Of a stretch of 64,000 nucleotides of DNA, positions 28,601-35,007 are shown in pieces. Origin of the DNA: Geomonas azotofigens (GTDB lineage: Bacteria; Desulfobacterota; Desulfuromonadia; Geobacterales; Geobacteraceae); the NCBI RefSeq assembly GCF_018919395.1, contig NZ_JAHLME010000001.1, positions 124,001-188,000 of the forward strand. The letters are read 5' to 3'. The number at the start of each line of letters is the position of its first letter. Position 1 is the stretch's first letter. Position numbers and translations under genes: made by a program. Below the pieces are notes generated by a model that saw only the letters and a list, made by a program, of their open reading frames with translations, was not told where the DNA came from and did no database searches.

Positions 28601-30174
28601 GGGTTGTCCCGCTCTTTCTCATGGAGATGTTGGAACGTGGCGACGGATTCACGGTACTGTTCCTTCGCCCCGGCGAGGTCGCCGCGGTCGGCAAGGATGT
28701 TGCCGTGGTTGCGGCTGGAGAGACCGTGGTTGCGCAGATGGGCATCGCTGTCGAGGTCCATCCGGTTGCGCTCATTCAAGTACAGATCCACCTGGCGCTG
28801 GACGTCTCTATTGACCTCGCTCCTTCCGAAGGGGCGCAGCCTGCCGAGGAAGTCCTCCCCGATCAGGAAACCGACCAGTTCCTCAGTGCGTTCCTGTGCG
28901 TTTTTGCGGGTTGCCAACCCCATGAACAACACGGAGATGATGACCGACACGATGCCGGCCGCGGCCATGAGCCGCCACGCCAGACGACGTTTCTTGTCGC
29001 GTTTGAGGATGCCGTCACACCACGGCGAGATGATGCGGATGAAGCTGTCGTGCCAGAGCTCGTAGAGGACGCTGCCTCCCTCGTACTCCCTGCTGCGCAG
29101 CACCCGGACCTCGGACCCGCTCAGACGCTCCAACTCAGCCGTCACCCGTTGCTGGGGAAAGTTGCACAGGGACGCCAGATGCCTTGCGGAGTACGAGACC
29201 TTGTGACCATCCGGCGGGGCGAGGTGCCGCATCAGCAAAGCGGTCAACCGCGCATCGCTCCATCGTTGCGGCATGACCCGGCGCAGGTACCGTTCCACTA
29301 TCCCCTGCCTCCCATCGAGCCTCTGGTAAAGCTCCAGCGGCAATGTCTCGGCCCTCCCCCGCTCGCTCCACAACTCGTCGCAGACCAGTTGCAGCACCGG
29401 GAGGTCAACCGGGGTGTCGGGCGAGGGGAAGGCGTCCGTGGCGCTACCGCGCGGCCCCTCCTGGAGCAGGTCCACGACCAATCGCTCGACCAGTTCCGTC
29501 TCGTACTTCACCCCGAAGAGGCCGGCGGGGCGTTCTATAAGCTCGCGGATATCCCTGCCGGCCAGGGGCTCGAGCCGGTACGTCGACTGGAACAGGTTGA
29601 GCACCTCCGGCCTGAAAGGTTCCAGCGAGGCGAGGTGCTCCTCCCGCAGCGACAGCAGCACGCGGACGTCTATCTTCGAGGTGCGCACGAGTGCCCCAAC
29701 TTCCTTGCGCAGCGGATCGAGCTCCCGACCGTGTGAGGTGAAGAATTCCTCGAACTGGTCCAGGATGAGCACCAGTGTCTTGTCGTCCACGCTGATGAGG
29801 AGCCGCGCCAACTCGGCGAGAGTCGGCGCTCCCGCCTCCGGCGACGGGACCTGCAGCCTCCTCGCCTCCTCGACCAGTCTCCCTTTCAAGGTCGCGCAGG
29901 GATCTTCGGCGCGCCAGTCCTCGAAGTAGATGACCCGGGCATCCTGCTCCTCGATACTCGGCACCAGCAAGGTCCGCAGGATCGACGACTTGCCGATGCC
30001 GGACGGCCCGTAAAGCACGGTGAGGTTCGAAGAGAATACCTTGTCCCTGATCACCGCCGCATCGCGGTCGCGCCCAAGAAAGACCATCTTTTCGTTCTTC
30101 TCATAAGGGCGCATCCCCACGTACGGCTTTTCGGGCAGCTTCTGTTCCTGGAAGGCTCCGTTCGTCTCGCTCAT
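25615..30174 (-). CDS. nSTAND NTPase - transmembrane - TPR protein (NLR-like)
   Basis: A very large protein, 1519 residues. Residues 30-395 form a STAND-class P-loop NTPase of the nSTAND1 type: Walker A GPSGIGKSS (56-64), Walker B LVLILDQFEEFF (134-145), RVLLSLREEHLASLE as sensor strand, and a C-terminal winged-helix block YELWHDSFIRIISPW. One membrane helix follows (about 401-421, after KRDKKRR). The last ~1000 residues are tandem TPR-like repeats such as GNILADRGDLAGAKEQYRESVATF. The start ATG overlaps the stop of the upstream DUF4062-SIR2 gene (ATGA). It has the layout of a bacterial NLR: TPR ligand sensor plus oligomerising ATPase. The effector would be the partner proteins. No nuclease or protease domain is visible here. 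Confidence 0.9.
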   Translation of the reverse strand: MSETNGAFQEQKLPEKPYVGMRPYEKNEKMVFLGRDRDAAVIRDKVFSSNLTVLYGPSGIGKSSILRTLLVPSIEEQDARVIYFEDWRAEDPCATLKGRLVEEARRLQVPSPEAGAPTLAELARLLISVDDKTLVLILDQFEEFFTSHGRELDPLRKEVGALVRTSKIDVRVLLSLREEHLASLEPFRPEVLNLFQSTYRLEPLAGRDIRELIERPAGLFGVKYETELVERLVVDLLQEGPRGSATDAFPSPDTPVDLPVLQLVCDELWSERGRAETLPLELYQRLDGRQGIVERYLRRVMPQRWSDARLTALLMRHLAPPDGHKVSYSARHLASLCNFPQQRVTAELERLSGSEVRVLRSREYEGGSVLYELWHDSFIRIISPWCDGILKRDKKRRLAWRLMAAAGIVSVIISVLFMGLATRKNAQERTEELVGFLIGEDFLGRLRPFGRSEVNRDVQRQVDLYLNERNRMDLDSDAHLRNHGLSSRNHGNILADRGDLAGAKEQYRESVATFQHLHEKERDNPVWMVELARSLGKLGEAGYSQGQLTEAIRVYRSALQLWERAVSLDPAHRNRNTRELAECHNNIAVVLADQGELKQALKHYDEVLAKVEPLMRIKDESRNAEALKTYYGGLDGKSRVLQDLGDEAGARQYFSQSSDIVKLLVTYNPLAADARKLQAYAIWRGVTMRLDDTGWEGWQGAMKEYRQMERRFQQLVIWDESNVLIAREWAITQSLIAGAISVLGRQDEALAALDSSQAKMEELIRTDPSNVWWQGDLANVYLSRGDILARGGRRADAAAAFAAGTSYLEKVVTVDPTNTRFWSDLASSLQSVGGMAAPREAVRSYRRAREIADGLANRHPEALSYRLLQLSARRAEAESLIRSGDKSGAVALLAVHERMVKAALANWPGSIVVQKEMSLLWNDRADIAAQEKKPAEAAAACLKSISGLEKFAEARPRFASVQELLRDGYRRLGDIYLEEKRMSLAIDAYHRAGGAAKKTAELYPEQAAYRHEMQRAYLSLAEAYSSHGDNTAAITEYGNAIAAQEEAVRLAPRNADYRTALASLHSRICNAYCALGRQYAASGKAAEALAQYRLAEPHIQAALAASTKEANYFNVHANLLENRGDVFSSVTGDAAKQGEGRQAALMLYLQALPIRKKALAMKPSDAVFLVNLVYLYERIGMAQVQLQEWGPAKKSYQEMVATGRRAAARKSGSAALADAVVRGYLGIGAACKGAKDAAGALGAYKDGLAVVDASLSREPNNADLLYRRAVLYEYIGDTCKDRRDAAGALKAYAAMAGAAESAATLSRDNPDRWNYCGNTQHKMGTAVRESDPEQAFNRYGKSLSALRRAIAKAPKTMRYRSNLVILHNDVATLHEKRGDMAAAIEAYRSVLAAARDGLKLEPKNFQMLDSLCRGYYDLARAQVAAGKLEDALETYQAMPAVAMKAIEVDPKALGPIRFVYVGYYGAGQLLLRAGRKDEALQSYREAVKAVRRAKELFPGSEGVARDAGMCEEAVKNLSE

Positions 30175-31607
30175 AACCCCTCGCATACCTTCACGGCAAA
30201 GTCGTTGGGAGTCATCCGTACCAGGTCGATATCGAGCCCCCGCCAGGCCCGCTCCTCGGTGACCGAGGCCGGTACCCGCACGGAGAGGCCGCTGCCTTTC
30301 TTCTGCTTTCCTGAGGACCTGAAGACGTGGAGCACCAGGCGGTACTGCCAAACGTCCATGGCGTACCCCAGGAACAACAGGGGCTGTTTTCGAAAGTACG
30401 TGGTGAGGGCGGTGGGAATACCCGTGCTCTGGCTCTCCAGCCGGGCCAGGAAGGTCAGGTGGTCGGTTTCGGTGATCACGACGGTGTCGATACCCTTGTC
30501 GGGATCGAGGCATTGGTGCAGCAGGGGGCTGCCCAGCGGCTTGTAGATGACGAAGGTTCCTTCATCCGGTTTGAGGGTGAAGCCGTCGGCGATCGAGATC
30601 TCGGGAGCGGGATCCTTGAGCCCCCTGAACACGACCACTTTTCCGGCATCGACATCATCCTCGGACCTGATTACATGACAGATGAGGAGGACCGGCTTCC
30701 CTTCCGCCTCCAGGCGCTCCTCTATGGCGAGATCGTGGGATGTGCTGACGATCAGCGGCGGCTTCATTTTCACGATCAGGTCATAGATGGCCGGCTTGGC
30801 TGCGCCGACGGTCTGCTCCCGGATGGTCTTCGCCAGGACCCGCAGGAAGGTCTCCCTTGACCGCAGGAACTGCTCCTGGTCCGCCGCCGCGGTAGCAAGA
30901 CAGTTCTCGTGGCAGTCAGCGTCGGTGAGCGCCTTGATGATGGCGCCGTCGGAGAGAGGGCCGTCACCAAAAATGCCGTGTCCGAGGAAGGGGATACATG
31001 GCCCGGCGCAGATGGTGGCCTTGGCGCTGGCAAAAAGATCGTCGTCCTCGGCATGTTCCTGATGAGACCCCTGCGCCGCGAGGAAGCGTTCGCGCATGTC
31101 CAGCAGGGCCTCGCGGAGCTTCGCCCTGAAGGCGGGGAGGCTTTTGCCCCCTTCAGGGGCAGCGGCCTCGCGGTCGAAGAAAACTGCCGGCTGGTTCAGC
31201 CTTGCCCTGAACGTCTTGATCCACTTCCGGGCATCATCCTCGTCTTCGCAGAGGCTGACGGGCCAGGAATCCTCCGCCGCCAGCATCATTACTACCGGGA
31301 TGTTGTTCTTGTGAGCAAAAGCCAGTTCGAGCGCCGTCACTGAATCCTTGTCGTTGCCACCCTGCTCCGCCGTGGGGACCCAGCCCCGCCGGAAGGCGAG
31401 GATGAGTACCATGAGGTCGCACCCCCCGAGCTTGTTGCAGCACGCCTCCACGGTCTGTTCCGGCATCGCACCAAAGTGCTCCATCATCTCCGGCTTCCAG
31501 TCCATGTCGAGGATCACCTGGCTCGCCACCGCGCGGTAATCCAGAAGGTCCTGCGATGTCGAAGATAGGAATACCTTGATGACTTTCTCGACTCTTGATG
31601 TCAGCAT
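30171..31607 (-). CDS. DUF4062 - SIR2-like fusion protein
   Basis: A 478-residue protein. Residues about 10-140 are a DUF4062 domain (IKVFLSSTSQDLLDYRAVASQ, then MEHFGAMPEQTVEACCNKLGGCDLMVLIL), a TIR-like fold common in conflict systems. Residues 200-430 match the bacterial SIR2-like domain, with GPCIPFLGHG, LIVSTSHDL, VVITETDHLTFLARL and QPLLFLGYAMDVWQYRLVLHVF. In active relatives the blocks usually read TTNYDDL and KxHG; here they read STSHDLA (288-294) and KPLGS (356-360). The usual catalytic Asn and His therefore seem to be replaced. Start at 31607, with GGAGG upstream. It is coupled to the nSTAND gene by ATGA. Confidence 0.85.
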   Translation of the reverse strand: MLTSRVEKVIKVFLSSTSQDLLDYRAVASQVILDMDWKPEMMEHFGAMPEQTVEACCNKLGGCDLMVLILAFRRGWVPTAEQGGNDKDSVTALELAFAHKNNIPVVMMLAAEDSWPVSLCEDEDDARKWIKTFRARLNQPAVFFDREAAAPEGGKSLPAFRAKLREALLDMRERFLAAQGSHQEHAEDDDLFASAKATICAGPCIPFLGHGIFGDGPLSDGAIIKALTDADCHENCLATAAADQEQFLRSRETFLRVLAKTIREQTVGAAKPAIYDLIVKMKPPLIVSTSHDLAIEERLEAEGKPVLLICHVIRSEDDVDAGKVVVFRGLKDPAPEISIADGFTLKPDEGTFVIYKPLGSPLLHQCLDPDKGIDTVVITETDHLTFLARLESQSTGIPTALTTYFRKQPLLFLGYAMDVWQYRLVLHVFRSSGKQKKGSGLSVRVPASVTEERAWRGLDIDLVRMTPNDFAVKVCEGL

Positions 31608-31698
31608 GGCGCCTCCGTAGGCGGATTCTTCGCGAACGGCCTGCAGGCTCTTCACAGCCCCCCGTTCGCGCCGCGACCATTATGCCCTTCTCACCCCC

Positions 31699-32274
31699 TC
31701 ATCCCGCCGACGGCTCCGCCCGTCGTTCATGTTTCTTTTTCCGGTTCGAGGAACCGATTCCTCCCGGCCCCTCCTTACCCGGCTCAAACTCCTTCATGCT
31801 CCTCGCCTTTTCGTTCACCCAGTTCGCATGCTCGGTCGAAACATGCTCTTCGACCCGCTCGGCCAGGGTGGTGAGGCGCTCCGGCATCGCAAGTCCCCTG
31901 TATGGCCCCGCTGCCGACAAAAACAGAAACCTCTCGTGCTTAAGATGCTCCGCAGTGGAGCGATAGGTGACCCACAGGGTAGAAAATTGGTACATGTGCT
32001 GGACCGCTTCGAGTACCGCAATCAGGGCGCCGGAGATCGCGGTAGCCCATTTCGCGGTCCCCGCGTCGAGGAGGCTTGCCACCGGTATCCATACTGCGAG
32101 GAGTACCTGTAACACCTTTAACCGCTTATACCAGTTCTGGTTGTAACTGCTTTTGCCGTCATACCAGTTGAGTTGGTCTTCCAGGCGCACCCACGCCGGT
32201 TGATGCGCCGCCTCGTGGGGCGGCCGTATCTTCTCAGGTGCGGCATGGACTTTCACGGGAGCCGGTTTCGCCAT
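31699..32274 (-). CDS. DUF4231 two-TM protein (SLATT-like)
   Basis: A 191-residue membrane protein. The opening WVRLEDQLNWYDGKSSYNQNWYKRLKVLQV is the DUF4231 signature. Two membrane helices follow (about 51-69 and 76-95), then a helical cytoplasmic part and a basic, low-complexity tail. DUF4231 belongs with the SLATT-type two-TM domains seen beside nucleotide-sensing and conflict proteins, where they are proposed pore-forming effectors. It is the first gene of the cassette; the DUF4062-SIR2 gene begins 91 bases after its stop. AAGGAACC precedes the ATG. Confidence 0.82.
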   Translation of the reverse strand: MAKPAPVKVHAAPEKIRPPHEAAHQPAWVRLEDQLNWYDGKSSYNQNWYKRLKVLQVLLAVWIPVASLLDAGTAKWATAISGALIAVLEAVQHMYQFSTLWVTYRSTAEHLKHERFLFLSAAGPYRGLAMPERLTTLAERVEEHVSTEHANWVNEKARSMKEFEPGKEGPGGIGSSNRKKKHERRAEPSAG

Positions 32275-32419
32275 ACGAAAGGTTCCTTCGCTCTATCTCG
32301 CCGGATTACGCCGCAGGCGTTGACACCAAGGCAAGCGGCCGTCATTCATCCCGCTGAGGGCGACCGTCCGTCACCCGCTAAGGGTGTTGCTCCTGCGGCG
32401 GCTGCCTTGTGGCATTCCG

Positions 32420-32536
32420 CTACGTCCTCCTGTCCAGACTCCGGTACTGGATCGCTTCGGAGATGTTATGTTCGGCTATGGTCGGAGCACCTTCGAGGTC
32501 GGCGATGGTCCTCGGCACCTTGAGGATCCTCGCGCA
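32420..32536 (-). pseudogene. Duplicate of the comM 3' end
   Basis: Minus-strand translation gives [20 protein letters not shown] and then [16 protein letters not shown] and a stop. This matches the last ~38 residues of the intact ComM protein encoded at 35008-36534 ([20 protein letters not shown], then [16 protein letters not shown]) with only a few changes. No upstream ComM sequence is present, so it is a detached tail and not a gene. The copy lies about 2.6 kb from the end of the intact comM, on the far side of the RAYT gene. Confidence 0.8.
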
Positions 32537-32633
32537 GGTCCCGGACCGCCCGGCGCAGCGGAGGCAGCAGGTCCCCCCATGCCATGGCGTGCGCCTCCTG
32601 GCGCGGATAGAACCGGTATGCTCCTTCACTCAT
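32466..32633 (-). pseudogene. Small gene truncated by fusion to the comM tail, 55 aa
   Basis: An ATG with a strong AAAGGAGG opens [20 protein letters not shown] and continues [16 protein letters not shown], a plausible small soluble protein. At about position 32525-32536 (AGGATCCTCAA) the DNA becomes the comM tail, read here in a different frame, and the frame ends soon after. The original 3' end seems lost. No family was recognised for the N-terminal part. Confidence 0.45.
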
Positions 32634-32800
32634 GGGGGGCCTCCTTTGACAGGATCGAGCGAACCGGCCGCCTTGCAAACACATAAAGATTAGAAATGCC
32701 TAAGAAATGTACCAACAAAGGTGAAGGATTTCAACCCTCCCACCACCCGAAGTCCTTTACGCGCCCTTGTGAAGGAAGATTGCCTGTGATGTAACCGAAC

Positions 32801-32830
32801 GGGCGTTTACACAGAATTCTTTACACGCCC
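32801..32830. repeat. Short inverted repeat GGGCGT/ACGCCC before the 21-bp array
   Basis: GGGCGT and ACGCCC arms surround TTTACACAGAATTCTTTAC. TTTACGCGCCC also occurs about 45 bp upstream. Nothing else was recognised between 32640 and 32875. Confidence 0.4.
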
Positions 32831-32875
32831 TAAATCGCAGGATCTGCACGTCACCACCTGAAATAAGCCCGCGGT

Positions 32876-33337
32876 AGCTTGTCATGCGTCCGGGGGAACT
32901 TGCAACATCTCCATTGGAACTTGCAATATACCCACGACAAGTTGCTGAGCGTCCACGACAAGTTGCTGTGCGTCCACGACAAGTTGCTGTGCGTCCACAA
33001 CCAGTTGCTGTGCGTCCACAACCAGTTGCTGTGCGTCCACAACCAGTTGCTGTGCGTCCACAACAAGTTGCTGTGCGTCCACAACAAGTTGCTGTGCGTC
33101 CACAACAAGTTGCTGTGTGCCCACGACAAGTTACTGTGTACCCGTGACAAGTTGCAATGCGTCCACGACAAGTTACTGTGTGCCCACGACAAGTTACTGT
33201 GTGCCCACGACAAGTTGCTGTGTGCCCACGACAAGTTGCTGTGTACCCGTGACAAGTTGCAATGCGGCCGTAGGAAGTTACAACGGGTCGGTGGGAAGTT
33301 ATAAGGCGTCCGTGGGAAGTTGAAACTCCCAGGCCTG
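32876..33337. repeat. Array of 22 tandem 21-bp repeats in perfect register
   Basis: The consensus unit is AAGTTGCTGTG followed by YGTCCACRAC. Central units (about 4-18) are near-identical and differ mainly as CAGTTG, ACAAC/ACGAC or GTGCCC/GTACCC variants. Outer units (1-3 and 19-22) are degenerate but keep the AAGTT or AACTT start exactly every 21 bases; no unit has an insertion or deletion. A higher-order pattern is visible: the block AAGTTACTG / TACCCGTGAC / GCAATGCG recurs at units 12-14 and 17-19. There are no spacers, so it is not CRISPR. All six frames stay open because 21 is a multiple of three, so open frames here are not evidence of coding. Confidence 0.93.
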
Positions 33338-33490
33338 GGGGATGGGATGGTCCTGACGTGATCGGTGGGAGAGCCGGGAGGATAAATAGAGGGGGATACC
33401 TGAGCGGCACCCCCCAAAGCTTGCTTTGTTGGTGATCGCTAGTACTCGCGACGGAGGATCAACGGATTGTTTCCTCCGCTTGCAACGTCT

Positions 33491-33928
33491 TTAGGATTGA
33501 GTTTGCTCACCCGGCACCTTACCATCTTCAGACGAAGCCTGCGGTGCGCTCCCCCTGGCGATGCTTCTCCGTTCCTTGGCGAGATCAAAGCCAGACGTGA
33601 TGAGCACCTCGGGATTACGCACAGCAGCCGCCTCCAAAACGGACGCGATCTCATCCATGTACGCGATCAATTGCGCCTGGATAACCTCTCGCTCGGCGAT
33701 ATCAAGCTTGCTGGCGTAGCTGGCGGCTCTTTGGTACACCTCGTGGTACTTTGCCGCCAGGGCCAAAAACAACGGCAGCAGTTCCGGATTGGCTGCCCAT
33801 ACCGACACCGGGATGAGCGGGTTGTCAGTCAGGCACTTCCACACCCTCAGCAAGATGGTGTAGAACTGGCTCGGAGTCTTGAATCGATAGTTCCTCAGAA
33901 TTCTACTCTGCAGTGCCCGTACCATCAT
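33491..33928 (-). CDS. Conserved hypothetical protein, 145 aa
   Basis: Mostly helical soluble protein. It has a central FLALAAKYHEVYQRAASYASKLDIAEREVIQAQL region and a C-terminal EVLITSGFDLAKERR, a closing motif shared by a group of small uncharacterised helical proteins. The start is the ATG at 33928 because AAGGAGG lies 8 bases upstream. A longer frame from 33994 lacks a ribosome site. It lies next to the 21-bp array. Function unknown. Confidence 0.75.
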   Translation of the reverse strand: MMVRALQSRILRNYRFKTPSQFYTILLRVWKCLTDNPLIPVSVWAANPELLPLFLALAAKYHEVYQRAASYASKLDIAEREVIQAQLIAYMDEIASVLEAAAVRNPEVLITSGFDLAKERRSIARGSAPQASSEDGKVPGEQTQS

Positions 33929-34131
33929 GTCGCTACCTCCTTCCCCAGGTTGGCTGGGTTCCCGTTTGCGCGCCCCGAACATTAACAAAAACACATGCGA
34001 AAGTGTAATGGTGCAATATTTTTTTGCAAGGGGCGGGAGGACCGGAAATTATTTGTGCGGGGGTGCCGTACGAACTAAAGCAAAGGGGAGTGGCGCCTGC
34101 GGAGCTGTACTGCGAAGGGGTCATACTGCGA

Positions 34132-34317
34132 AGGGGTCAGGCACCATCTAATCTTCGAAGGGAAAGGGCGGGTTCAGGGCAAGGGGCACCATCTAACCTG
34201 CCAAGGCGAGGGGGACAGGCACCTGACGGAGCCAGTCCCCTGGTACTTCGAAGGGGTCAGGCACATTCTAATCTTCAAAAGGGCAAAGGGGACAGGCACC
34301 TGGCGGAGCCAGTCCCC
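34132..34317. repeat. REP-like cluster on the 3' side of the RAYT gene
   Basis: Two complete family-1 hairpins in the same orientation (34210-34240 and 34288-34317), the second ending one base before the RAYT stop codon. Three further half-units (about 34132-34154, 34182-34197 and 34252-34274) have only the GGCACC arm followed by ATCTAAT(C). The preceding stretch 33929-34130 shows no gene. Confidence 0.82.
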
Positions 34318-34318
34318 G

Positions 34319-34900
34319 TCATGGCACCACGACGTGCTTCGGCTGCTTCTTGTTCCGCACCTTCGCCAGTTCGGATGGTGTCAATGGAGTATCGACATAC
34401 GCTGTCCAATCGCCCACCCACGGAACCGGGAGCGGCTCGAACAGCACATCCTTTTGAAGCCTACATCGACCTCGATGCGATGACCATACCCAATTGACTG
34501 CAGTTTCAACGAGACCTGCTCGTACGGGATTTCCTTCTATATACCGTGCTACTGTAAGAAAATACTCGTCACCTTGAACATCAAAGCTCTTGAAACGCCC
34601 CTGCCAGAGATGGCCGCTGCTGTGGTAATGCTGGTGGTACCGGCGGACATGCGTTGTCTGGAACCATTGCATGGCCGGGCTCAGCTCCTCTCCCTGCCTT
34701 GCCTTCAACAGCAGGTGGAAATGGTTCGGCATCAGACAGTAAGCGTATAGCGTTATCCCGTATTGCTCCTTCGTTTCGGCAAGCAGTTTGAGGAAGGCCA
34801 GGTAGTCGCCATCTTTCTGAAACACACGTTGGCGACCGTTTCCTCTGTTGAGAACATGATAAATGCCATCGTCTTGAAACTCCCTCGTTGGACGGGGCAT
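34319..34900 (-). CDS. REP-associated tyrosine transposase (RAYT, IS200-like Y1 family)
   Basis: A 193-residue single-strand transposase. The HUH-type metal motif is MPNHFHLLL (His 60 and 62). The likely nucleophile Tyr is in ARYIEGNPVRAGLV (Tyr about 120), and the family block LWQGRFKS is present. It starts GIYHVLNRGN, typical of RAYTs rather than IS200 proper. The start is the ATG at 34900, with GGAG upstream. It looks full length and intact. It is bordered on both sides by family-1 REP hairpins, the hallmark of RAYT/REP systems, in which the protein cleaves REP hairpins. Confidence 0.92.
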   Translation of the reverse strand: MPRPTREFQDDGIYHVLNRGNGRQRVFQKDGDYLAFLKLLAETKEQYGITLYAYCLMPNHFHLLLKARQGEELSPAMQWFQTTHVRRYHQHYHSSGHLWQGRFKSFDVQGDEYFLTVARYIEGNPVRAGLVETAVNWVWSSHRGRCRLQKDVLFEPLPVPWVGDWTAYVDTPLTPSELAKVRNKKQPKHVVVP

Positions 34901-34945
34901 GGGTTTCTCCATGGGCTAAGGGATAAGGTCGCGTGCAAAAGGCAA

Positions 34946-35005
34946 GGGGGACAGGCACCATCTAATCCAAGGCAAGGGGGACAGGCACTGGCGGAGCCAG
35001 TCCCC
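34946..35005. repeat. REP-like cluster on the 5' side of the RAYT gene
   Basis: A half-unit with the arm followed by ATCTAATC (about 34946-34968), then a full family-1 hairpin at 34977-35005 in the same orientation as those on the other side. The hairpin stops two bases short of the comM stop codon. Confidence 0.82.
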
Positions 35006-35007
35006 TT

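Noticed and set aside
25615-32274. Naming the cassette as a known Avs, Thoeris or DSR system
   Set aside because: The domain set (DUF4231, DUF4062-SIR2-like, nSTAND-TPR) does not match the layouts I know for those systems; a name would be a guess.
32876-33337. CRISPR array
   Set aside because: Units are contiguous 21-bp repeats with no unique spacers, and no cas genes are in the window.
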